Below the pieces are notes generated by a model that was not told where the DNA came from, did no database searches, and worked only from the letters and a program-made list of their open reading frames with translations. Below, one piece after another: positions 31,364 to 38,366 of a stretch of 38,366 bases of DNA. The first letter of the stretch is position 1, and every line of letters starts with the position of its first letter. The translations under genes were made by a program, and so were the position numbers. This stretch comes from an uncultured bacterium (GTDB lineage: Bacteria; Verrucomicrobiota; Kiritimatiellia; PWTM01), in NCBI GenBank assembly GCA_938005705.1, contig CALLML010000020.1, positions 1 through 38,366 of the forward strand. Reading direction: 5' to 3'.

Positions 31364-31927
31364 TCAACGCATCTGCCGGTTCAGCGACTGCACCATCTCG
31401 TGAGCGACAACGCGGGCCTGTTGCGCCGGTGTATCGCCTTTGGCCCCGCGTCCCGCGTGATCCACGCTCCACAGCACCTTGCCGGTTGTGGCGTCAATCA
31501 GCCGAACGCTGATGCCCACCGCAGGCAGCGTCCGCCCGCCCTGCGCGACATTCTCATATTCGGAAACGGTGCCGATAACCACGGCGTCGGCGCCCGCCAT
31601 CCGTCCCACCTGCACCGCCTGGCCGGCGGTGAGTCCGGAAAGCTGCACATCGGTCTCGCCGAGGACGTTCGAAAGCTGGCCGCGTTCGATCAGCTCATAG
31701 CGTCCGGTCTTCATCAGCTCGGTGACGAACAGATCGGAGACGGAAGCGCCGATGAGTTCGGTCGGCGCGCGAAATGGCAGGACGGCGACGCGCCGGACGG
31801 CTCGCGCATCCGGCGCGACATAGACGTTCGCTGTTCGCGTCGCGCCGCCGCCTGAGGCGCAGCCGCCCCCCAAAGCGACGGAGAAAGCGGCGAGTCCGAC
31901 GGCAATCCATCGCAAATCCCGTTTCAT
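31364..31927 (-). CDS. CsgG-like lipoprotein (second paralogue)
   Basis: 187 residues. A signal peptide ends at a lipobox-like GGGC (C23). The mature domain is a CsgG/GNA1162-type fold: RRVAVLPFRAPTELIGASV, DLFVTELMKTGRYELIERGQL, GADAVVIGTVSEYE, VGISVRLIDATTGKVLWSVD. Its ATG shares an ATGA with the RHS stop (31924-31927), so it is translationally coupled to the RHS protein; a GAGGTGG site precedes it. CsgG forms the outer-membrane curli export channel; related lipoproteins assist envelope assembly. It is about 60 percent identical by eye, over ~125 residues, to the CsgG-like gene on the other side of the RHS gene. Confidence 0.85.
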   Translation of the reverse strand: MKRDLRWIAVGLAAFSVALGGGCASGGGATRTANVYVAPDARAVRRVAVLPFRAPTELIGASVSDLFVTELMKTGRYELIERGQLSNVLGETDVQLSGLTAGQAVQVGRMAGADAVVIGTVSEYENVAQGGRTLPAVGISVRLIDATTGKVLWSVDHAGRGAKGDTPAQQARVVAHEMVQSLNRQMR

Positions 31928-34900
31928 TCGTCCACCTCCTCGTAAATCATGGCATAAGATTTCACTGCGGCCCCGCATCCGCCGCATTTGTAGTAAGGGC
32001 CATACCAGGACTCCCGTGGTCCGTCCACATTGGAGCTTTTACAGATGGGACATCGGACCACCGTCCTTTTCTTTTTCGGCGGCGGCGGAGGAGAGGGTGT
32101 CGTCGGCGGTGGAGGCGGTGTGGCCGGCGGTGTGGCGACCGGCGGCGTCGTCGAGGTCTGAGTCGAAGAGGTGTTGCTACCGCAGATGGGGCATTGGGGC
32201 GGCGCCGGCGGCTTGCCCGTCCAGGAGTGGCCGCAGCCGTAGGTGACCGTGACCGTGCCATCGGGGTTTTGTGTCGTATTTACCACGCCGATGCCTCCCC
32301 CCGCGGTGGAGGGCGGCGGTTCAGTCTCGCCGTCTTCGGGCGGGTTTTCATCTCCATCCGCGTCAGATTTTGGCGGACGGCGCTTGGGCGGGGGTTTTCC
32401 GCCGGAAGGCGGAGTGGCCGATTTCCCGGCGCCGGGGGCACCGGAGACCGCCGGTTTTTCGCCGTCCTCCTCCTCGGTGTCGGCCGCCGGGGGGCTGGAA
32501 GGTTTGTTCCTTCGCGAGGAGCCGAAGATCGCTCCGGCGGCTTTTTGCGCAGCGGCGGTTCCCAGCGCCTCGCCGAACGCCTCGCCGCCTTTCTGGATGC
32601 CGGAGGTGACGGCGTCGCCGATTTCCTTTCCCCAGCTTTGATCGCGTTGTTTTTGAGCGGCGTCCCGCGCGGCGTTATCGGTAATGGTTCGCGCCTCCTG
32701 ACCCCCGGCATCCCGCGTCCGCTGGGCGTCGCGGGCCTGCTGGTCGCCCGCGCCGGCGGCCTGGGTCATCTGCGTCTGAGCGGTCATGAGACCTCCGGCT
32801 GCGGCGACGGTTTGGCTGCGCGCATCGCCCCGCTGATTGGAGAAGGAATCGAGCACGCCCGGCGCGACACCGAAGCCGCCGGTGAGCGGTCCGCCGCCGG
32901 CGCCGCCGCTCGCTCCGGGCTCGGCGCCGCGCAGTCCGCCCGGCGCGCCGATATCCGCGGTTCCTCCCGCTATACCGGGCGTGCCGGGATCGAAGGGCAT
33001 CCCCGACCGCTTGATATCGGCCAAACCTTTTTGGATTGCGGCGGGGTTGGTCGGCGTTATGGGCGGCAGCGATTCCGGACGATTGTCCGGCGAGGTCAGT
33101 GCGTCGCCGAGCATCCCGCCAAGAATGCCGCCGAGCACTCCGCCCACGCCCGCTCCCACCGGGCCGAAGGGAGCGCCAAGAACGGCGCCCGTTTTCGCCC
33201 CCGCGTAGGCGCCGCCCCAGCGCCCGGCCTCGTTCACCGCGGCGCCGACCTTGTCCGGCGCCTGGTAGATGTTGTTGGCGGAATTGATGATGCCGTAGAT
33301 GATCAGACCCCGTCCGCCCCATTTCGCCATCTGCGAACCGAGTGACGGCGCCTGCGGAGCGGTGGGCGCCGTCGGAACCGGTTTTGGCCCGCGCGCGGCG
33401 AGCTGTGATTTAATATTCTGCGACGCTTGAGCCGCTTGCCGCGTATCGAAGCCGCGGGCCGGCGGGGGCGCGCCGCCGCCGTAATGGTTGGCCATGGCGT
33501 CGGCCGTGGAGCCCTTGGGGCCGGCGCCTTTCCATCCGCCCTGAGGTCCCTGCTTGCTCAAACCGTGAAGAAAATCGGACTGCGTGTTGCCACCGGCGGG
33601 GGGATTCAAGTTTTTCAGCCCGTTGTCAATGCGGTGTTTCATGCTGATGGTGCGTCCCAGCGTCTGGTTGACAGTCTGCGCGTTCTGGGCCTTGATTTGC
33701 TCGATCCGCTGTTGGGACAAGAATTTTTTAGGTTTAAGGCCATTGGGATCCGTAAAATTAACCGGGTCATTTCGCGCCAATAGATAGGCATTGAAGGACA
33801 GGGGATCCGATCCATCGCCGGGATCAGGGTCGGGCTGGAGAAAACGGCCGGCCCGCGGGTCATACCACCGCGCGCCGAAACACAGGATATCAAGGTTCGG
33901 ATCACGATACTGTCCGTGAAAATCGATCGGCGGAGTGTAGTCGCTGCGTGCGATCTCACGATCACCGAACGGACGGTACACGACTTCCCATTCTAGAGTC
34001 CCGGCCTCGTTGGCGATCGCCAGCAGACTGCCGTTCGGATCAAACACGGGGCAGAGCAGACGGTCGCCATCGAGGATTGCCGCCGCGGGGTGGCCGTCGC
34101 CGCCGGGGAGGAAAAGGGCGACGTGGTCCTTGCGCCAAACCGCCAGCAGACGGTCGTCGTCATACTGAAATTGGATGGAATCTGCGTCGGTCTCTCGCGC
34201 GGCGAGCCGTCCGAGGGCGTCGTAACGGAAGCGAATAACGCGTCCGGAGCGCGCGGCGGCGGCGAGCCGTCCGGCGGCATCGTAGGCGAAACGCCATTCG
34301 CCCTCGCGGTCGGCCATGCCGGAAACGGCGCCGAGGGCGTCCCACGCATAGCGACGATCGCCCGCCTGCGAGACGCGGTGCATGGGGCCGGAGCTCAGCC
34401 GGCGTTCGCCGATGCGCGCCGGGCTGCCGGCGGCGTCATAGGCGTAGGTCTCGGCGCGTCCGCGCGCGGGGGCGAAGGAAATCACGGCGCCGCCGGCGGA
34501 ATACGCCAAGCGAAATGCGCGCCCGTTGAAATCTGCCGTGGCGACGCGGCCCTCGGCGTCGTGGGTCCAGACGGCGCGGTAAATGGCGCGTCCGTTGCGG
34601 TCCGCCAATTCGACGCCGGTGAGCCGTCCGGCGGCATCATAGAAATATCGCTGATGGAGACCGGACGAATAACGCTGCTCAACGCGGCGCCCGAATTCGT
34701 CATAGATGAACTGCACACGATGGCGCGCGGCGGCCGTTTCACGGAGGCGCCCGGCCGCGTCGTAGGCCATGTGAATGGGCGGGGCGCCTGCGGTCTGCAT
34801 CTCGACGAGCCGTGCCGCGGAGTCGAGCCGCCGAACCAGCTCGCGCCCGATCGTTCCGTTGCGCTCGACCACGCCCCCGCCGTCGGCGGCGTAAACCCAC

Positions 34901-37068
34901 GTGAGGTCGCCATACAGCCCGCGCGCGGCAATGGGACGGCGCAGGACGTCGTATTCGAACGCGAGGACCGTCGCATTGTTCGCCTTCCAGTTCAGCAGTA
35001 AACCGTCCGGGGTGTATTCCAGCGTCTCCACACGATCGCCCGGCCCCTCGATGCGCGTCACGCGGTCGGCGCCGTCGAGCGCATAGCGCTGCCGGACGCC
35101 CGCGGCGTCCTCCGTGGCGACGATTCGGCCCATAGCGTCGGCCTCGAAACGCCGCCACTGTCCCCCGGCATCCTTCATTTCGTATCCCGTTTCGCCGTAG
35201 GAGATCGTGAGCGAGGCGTCGGGCGTTTCGGCGCGCACCAGACGGTCCGCTTCGTCGAAACTCCACGTCGCCTTCGTGCTTGCGCCGGTCGCCGAGCGAA
35301 GGCGATCGGCGGCGTCCCATTCGTAGACGATGCGGCCAAAAGCGGAGGAAATCTCTTCCACCAGCCGCCCCGCCGCATCCCACCGGTACCGCGTTTGATC
35401 GCCGCCGCGGACGCTCTCCTCGACCAGCCGTCCCGCGGTGTCAAATCGGACGATCATCGTCCGCCCCTCGATCAGCGATTCTGTCGCGCGCAGGCGATCG
35501 GCCTCGTCCCATTCGAACTGCGCGCGTCCGCCGTCGGACATTTTCACTTCGGTCAGCCGGCCCTGCGGATCATACCGGTATTCGGTTTCCAGGCGCACCC
35601 GTCCGTCCCGCTCGCGGATGCGGCGCCCATGCCGGTCATACTCAAATTTGATATCTCCGTCCGCGCGGCGAACCGCCGTCCATTCGAACGATGCCGGATC
35701 AGTCTCGAAGCGCGTGGCGATGCCGTCGGGCCCCGTATAGCCGGACAGCAAGCCGCCAGGCCGGTCGTACTCGAAACGGTGGCGCGCGCCTCCGGTCTCG
35801 ACCATCTCCACCAACTGCCCGGCCGGGTTAAACCGGTACTCGAATACACGCCCCAGCGGGTCGTGGAAGCGTTCGAATAAGGCGCCGCGTTCAAAGCGCC
35901 AGCCTTCGCCCGCGCCCTCGATGGAGACGATGCCGTCCGCCGCCCGCGTTGCTCGCGTCTCTCCGACGGCGCCGGAGCGCAACCGCACGCCGAATTCGTC
36001 CGCCGCAAAGGAGGTGATGCGACCAAGCGCGTCGGTGAATTCGAGGGGACGGCCCTCCGCGTCATAGCGAACGCGCTCGCGACCACCCGCGGGCAGCGTC
36101 CACTCCAAGGGCCGGCCTGCGGTATCGCGGCGCACGGTCCATTCCGCGCCCTCCGCGTTCCGCACACGCAGGGGACGGCCTTGCGCATCGCGCTCGCAGA
36201 GGGCTTCGCGGCCATCAAAATCCACCAGTCGAATCGCGCGTCCGGCTGCGTCAAATTCGACGAGTGCCTCGCGTTCTCCCGACCGCACGGTTGTCAAGCG
36301 TGGCTCAAAGATCCATGTCAGCCGGACGCCGACGGCGCTCTGGGCGCGCACGATCCGCGCGCCGTCTTTGACGACATATTCGAAATGAACCGTATTGCCG
36401 CCGGGAATTGAGATGACAGTGACGCGATCCCCCTCGTCATAGCGGATGCTGTAGGATCGCCTGTTCCATTCGATGTCCGTCAGCCGGCCTTTTTTGTCGT
36501 AGGTGTAGCGCGCATGGGGCCCGTCGCCGGTTTCCTCCGCCAGGGCGCCCTCGGCGGTGTAAACAAGGCGCCGAGCGCCGCCGCCTTCGCGGCGGATTTC
36601 CACCAGCCGGGCGTTTTCCCATATCAATTCGGCCAGCCGGCGGCCGTCCGATTGAACGGCAACCGGACGCCCGTTGCTTCGCACGATATATCCCCGTCCA
36701 TTTTGGGGATCGGCCGGAATCAACAACTGAAAACGCCAGTCCCGGCCGAGACCTTCGTTGGTGTTCGACCGACTGCGGTAAACGCGACCGGCGACCAGGC
36801 CCGGCGCCGACAGCGGATCGGCCGCATCCGGCGAAATCCAGATCAGAGCGCCGGCGGACAAGTCCACCGCCATACGCTCGTCGAGACGATGAATCGGGGA
36901 TGCGAAGGCGCTGATTTCCCGGACAGCGGCATGCAGCGGCTCAGGCAGTAACGCGTCAAGATCCAGTACTCCGGAGGCCGAAGCGGGCTGCATTGGGCCG
37001 GCCATGAAGAACAGAAGGGCAGCCACCGCGAAGGAGAACACCCGCGGACCACGATAACGGGTCTTCAT
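31924..37068 (-). CDS. exported RHS/YD-repeat protein with glycine-zipper and zinc-ribbon C-terminus
   Basis: 1714 residues with a signal peptide (AVAALLFFMAGPMQPASAS) after AGGTGA. From ~85 (YRSRSNTNEGLGRDW) to ~1060 it carries YD repeats (RYDAEGRPLEF, EYDRHGRRIRE). The RHS core ends at DFHGQYRDPNLD ... RFLQPDPD ... DPNGLKP (~1106). The C-terminal ~600 residues hold a glycine-zipper stretch (about 1253-1320: GAGVGGVLGGILGGMLGDAL), the KQRDQSWGKEI module (~1474-1484), a Pro/Thr-rich linker and two cysteine sites: CGH ... CPICG (~1610-1630) and CPICKSSN ... CGGCG (~1672-1698), zinc-ribbon-like. RHS shells usually enclose a C-terminal toxin; no known toxin motif is seen, and the next gene is a CsgG-like lipoprotein, not an immunity gene. 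Confidence 0.85.
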   Translation of the reverse strand: MKTRYRGPRVFSFAVAALLFFMAGPMQPASASGVLDLDALLPEPLHAAVREISAFASPIHRLDERMAVDLSAGALIWISPDAADPLSAPGLVAGRVYRSRSNTNEGLGRDWRFQLLIPADPQNGRGYIVRSNGRPVAVQSDGRRLAELIWENARLVEIRREGGGARRLVYTAEGALAEETGDGPHARYTYDKKGRLTDIEWNRRSYSIRYDEGDRVTVISIPGGNTVHFEYVVKDGARIVRAQSAVGVRLTWIFEPRLTTVRSGEREALVEFDAAGRAIRLVDFDGREALCERDAQGRPLRVRNAEGAEWTVRRDTAGRPLEWTLPAGGRERVRYDAEGRPLEFTDALGRITSFAADEFGVRLRSGAVGETRATRAADGIVSIEGAGEGWRFERGALFERFHDPLGRVFEYRFNPAGQLVEMVETGGARHRFEYDRPGGLLSGYTGPDGIATRFETDPASFEWTAVRRADGDIKFEYDRHGRRIRERDGRVRLETEYRYDPQGRLTEVKMSDGGRAQFEWDEADRLRATESLIEGRTMIVRFDTAGRLVEESVRGGDQTRYRWDAAGRLVEEISSAFGRIVYEWDAADRLRSATGASTKATWSFDEADRLVRAETPDASLTISYGETGYEMKDAGGQWRRFEADAMGRIVATEDAAGVRQRYALDGADRVTRIEGPGDRVETLEYTPDGLLLNWKANNATVLAFEYDVLRRPIAARGLYGDLTWVYAADGGGVVERNGTIGRELVRRLDSAARLVEMQTAGAPPIHMAYDAAGRLRETAAARHRVQFIYDEFGRRVEQRYSSGLHQRYFYDAAGRLTGVELADRNGRAIYRAVWTHDAEGRVATADFNGRAFRLAYSAGGAVISFAPARGRAETYAYDAAGSPARIGERRLSSGPMHRVSQAGDRRYAWDALGAVSGMADREGEWRFAYDAAGRLAAAARSGRVIRFRYDALGRLAARETDADSIQFQYDDDRLLAVWRKDHVALFLPGGDGHPAAAILDGDRLLCPVFDPNGSLLAIANEAGTLEWEVVYRPFGDREIARSDYTPPIDFHGQYRDPNLDILCFGARWYDPRAGRFLQPDPDPGDGSDPLSFNAYLLARNDPVNFTDPNGLKPKKFLSQQRIEQIKAQNAQTVNQTLGRTISMKHRIDNGLKNLNPPAGGNTQSDFLHGLSKQGPQGGWKGAGPKGSTADAMANHYGGGAPPPARGFDTRQAAQASQNIKSQLAARGPKPVPTAPTAPQAPSLGSQMAKWGGRGLIIYGIINSANNIYQAPDKVGAAVNEAGRWGGAYAGAKTGAVLGAPFGPVGAGVGGVLGGILGGMLGDALTSPDNRPESLPPITPTNPAAIQKGLADIKRSGMPFDPGTPGIAGGTADIGAPGGLRGAEPGASGGAGGGPLTGGFGVAPGVLDSFSNQRGDARSQTVAAAGGLMTAQTQMTQAAGAGDQQARDAQRTRDAGGQEARTITDNAARDAAQKQRDQSWGKEIGDAVTSGIQKGGEAFGEALGTAAAQKAAGAIFGSSRRNKPSSPPAADTEEEDGEKPAVSGAPGAGKSATPPSGGKPPPKRRPPKSDADGDENPPEDGETEPPPSTAGGGIGVVNTTQNPDGTVTVTYGCGHSWTGKPPAPPQCPICGSNTSSTQTSTTPPVATPPATPPPPPTTPSPPPPPKKKRTVVRCPICKSSNVDGPRESWYGPYYKCGGCGAAVKSYAMIYEEVDE

Positions 37069-37143
37069 GTTTCACCTGACTTTCCGGCGATTTACGCCGC
37101 CCGCTGCGATATAAAAAGTGATTCGCGTTCATCGCCCTCGGTC

Positions 37144-37812
37144 TTATCGTCCGACCGGCGCGCGTATTTGTGTTTCCGCATCCTGATAAGCGCCGGCGGG
37201 GCGTCCCGTCGGCTTTTGCACATGCCATTTGGAGGACAATGCGGCCATCACCGCGCGCACGACGCCGCGCGCGTGTTGCGAGAGAGAGATGTCGGAACGA
37301 CGGGCGGTGGAGGCGAACCCGGCGCTCCACATGACGCTGCCGGTCCGCGTGTCAATCAGGCGCACGGAGAGACCGACTACGGGATAGGTCTGGCCTTTGC
37401 GGGCGATCGTGCCGTATTCGTCCACCGAACCGACGATGACGCCCTCGGCCCCGAGCATCTTGCCGAGCTCCACAGCGCGGCTGTCCGTCAGGCCCGAGAG
37501 ACCGACCTCGGTTTCCTGAAGCACTTTCGAGAGTTGGCTGCGTTCCACAAGCTGGTAACGTCCGGAGCGCAGAATTTCCGTCACAAATAGATCTGAAACC
37601 GAAGTCCCGATCAGCTCGGTAGGCGCTTGAAAAGGCATGATCGCGACGGTGCGGACGGAACAGGGGACGGGCGCCACATAGACGTTCACGTCCCGGACTT
37701 CGGTCGGGGCTTGATCTTTCGATCTGCCGCCCCCGCCGCCGGCGCAGCAGCAGCCGGAAAGCGCCAGGCAAGGCGTTATCACAAGGGCGATTGGTGAAAT
37801 GCGCCTCGCCAT
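37144..37812 (-). CDS. CsgG-like lipoprotein (first paralogue)
   Basis: 222 residues from ATG 37812; ATG 37842 is an alternative start ten codons earlier. The signal peptide ends at a canonical lipobox LSGC (C21) followed by two more Cys. The domain is the CsgG/GNA1162 type: VRTVAIMPFQAPTELIGTSV, DLFVTEILRSGRYQLVERSQL, GAEGVIVGSVDEYG, VGLSVRLIDTRTGSVMWSAG. It is a close paralogue of the gene on the far side of the RHS gene and lies 75 bases before it. The C-terminal ~45 residues (HARGVVRAVMAALSS and a polar tail) differ. Together they suggest a duplicated lipoprotein with a job tied to the RHS protein. Confidence 0.85.
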   Translation of the reverse strand: MARRISPIALVITPCLALSGCCCAGGGGGRSKDQAPTEVRDVNVYVAPVPCSVRTVAIMPFQAPTELIGTSVSDLFVTEILRSGRYQLVERSQLSKVLQETEVGLSGLTDSRAVELGKMLGAEGVIVGSVDEYGTIARKGQTYPVVGLSVRLIDTRTGSVMWSAGFASTARRSDISLSQHARGVVRAVMAALSSKWHVQKPTGRPAGAYQDAETQIRAPVGR

Positions 37813-38366
37813 ATAAAGCAAAAAAAATACCTCACTTCCCATTTTGGCCCCGCCACGCATCACCGCCACCCAACCGTAATGTTCACAGTCTCATGTTGAG
37901 GAATTCAGATCAAGAACAAGATGCCAAAGGGAACCGACGAGCCGCGGGATTAAGGAAAAAACAGAAGACAGACAAGGGCAGCGGTTTGTCTCGACGGAAA
38001 TTTTTGGAAACTGTTGTCAAGGCGACAGGACCTCGTCGAGTGGATGTCCGGTGCCCGTTATCATATCCGGATGCCTCGCGTCATCCGCTGACAACTCCAC
38101 AAGTGGCATCGGCTTTCGACCGGATAATCGGGATAACAAAATCTCCAACGTCGAGGAAAAACCCGTGTGTTGGCCCACGCTCTCGGCCAATGAATGCAGA
38201 CATAAATCCCCGGGAAACAACAGGCCTAGCCCGGATTATTCATGAACGGCCTTGGAAATAGAGCGTTCGGGGGGTGGTCGGCGCAGGAATGGGCGCTGCG
38301 GAGGACGCGCCGGTGTCGCAGCGCTTCACCGGATGCTTGGGTGAGGCTGTGTTGATCCAATTTCGG
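37813..38366. other. long non-coding stretch at the right end with imperfect inverted repeat
   Basis: No convincing gene is seen in this ~550-base stretch. An imperfect inverted repeat has arms GTTATC-A-TATCCGG (38057-38070) and CCGGATA-N5-GATAAC (38120-38137). Base composition is less GC-rich than the flanks. It presumably holds the minus-strand promoter of the CsgG/RHS cluster. Confidence 0.45.
38289..38366 (+). CDS. possible start of a gene running off the window (partial)
   Basis: An ATG at 38289 opens a frame to the end of the window (MGAAEDAPVSQRFTGCLGEA ...). A G-rich stretch (38269-38277) lies upstream, and GTG 38274 is in the same frame after a stop at 38259. Twenty-six residues are too few to name a family. 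The frame may be chance in GC-rich DNA. Confidence 0.2.
   Translation, partial: MGAAEDAPVSQRFTGCLGEAVLIQFR

Noticed and set aside
31774-33345. 523-codon open frame on the plus strand across the RHS C-terminus
   Set aside because: It lies antisense to the RHS gene and the overlapping CsgG-like gene; the composition is Arg/Gly/Pro-rich as expected for a GC-rich shadow frame.
31924-33740. RHS C-terminus as a polymorphic toxin with immunity gene
   Set aside because: No known toxin motif is visible and the coupled downstream gene is a CsgG-like lipoprotein whose paralogue lies upstream. A new toxin type cannot be ruled out.
37791-38261. 156-codon open frame containing SRRKFLETVVKATG, resembling a Tat signal
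   Set aside because: No hydrophobic segment follows the twin arginines, there is no ribosome site, and it begins inside the minus-strand lipoprotein gene.

Overview
The window is about 38.4 kb of GC-rich bacterial chromosome with dense coding. Plus-strand genes fill roughly 410-25619 and minus-strand genes fill 25629-37812, and the two blocks converge at 25619/25629. I see no tRNA, rRNA, CRISPR array or transposase. The gene set indicates a Gram-negative-type envelope: lipoproteins, signal peptides and an exported RHS protein. It also indicates growth with little or no oxygen (class III ribonucleotide reductase) in a habitat with some light (class II photolyase). Short TTCCAA-N3-TTGGAA palindromes and a long ABC-associated membrane protein fit the PVC group (Verrucomicrobiota/Kiritimatiellota/Lentisphaerota-like). 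That placement is inference, because there is no phylogenetic marker to test it here.

Layout. (1) 1-409: no clear gene; a large imperfect inverted repeat carries two facing DnaA-box-like sequences. (2) 410-9154: envelope polysaccharide region with a YbhN-type flippase-like protein, a large GT-C/YfhO-like membrane protein, a gap with a REP-like hairpin cluster, then TPR protein, PgaC-like GT2 synthase, one-helix small protein and a membrane-anchored GATase-like plus degenerate NodB-like protein. This order recalls pga (PNAG) loci, with the deacetylase motifs apparently lost. (3) 9302-14366: ABC-2 export cassette (large auxiliary membrane protein, ATPase, permease), translationally coupled. (4) 14329-16179: exported HEAT-repeat protein whose 5' end is made of a 32-bp-spaced palindrome array and a heptamer tandem repeat. 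(5) 16196-17590: class II photolyase. (6) 17797-21743: nrdD, a redoxin gene and nrdG, preceded by what looks like a pair of NrdR boxes around a TTGACA promoter. (7) 21901-25619: 2-hydroxyacid dehydrogenase, class III aminotransferase and M20 deacylase/peptidase. (8) Minus strand, 25629-29059: PepT-like peptidase, small hypothetical protein, glycerophosphodiester phosphodiesterase, lipoprotein nitroreductase. (9) Minus strand, 29337-37812: an envelope gene cluster of CsgG-like lipoprotein, 1714-residue exported RHS/YD-repeat protein with C-terminal zinc ribbons, a second CsgG-like paralogue, a third lipoprotein of similar type, and an exported coiled-coil protein.

The best candidate for an undescribed system is region 9. 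Two paralogous CsgG-like lipoproteins bracket one RHS shell protein. The RHS protein and the coiled-coil protein share an unusual C-terminal module (KQR-acidic-Q/N-SWG). The RHS C-terminus shows no recognisable toxin and no separate immunity gene follows it, so a surface-assembly or secretion role seems more likely than a classical RHS toxin. This is inference from gene order and motifs.
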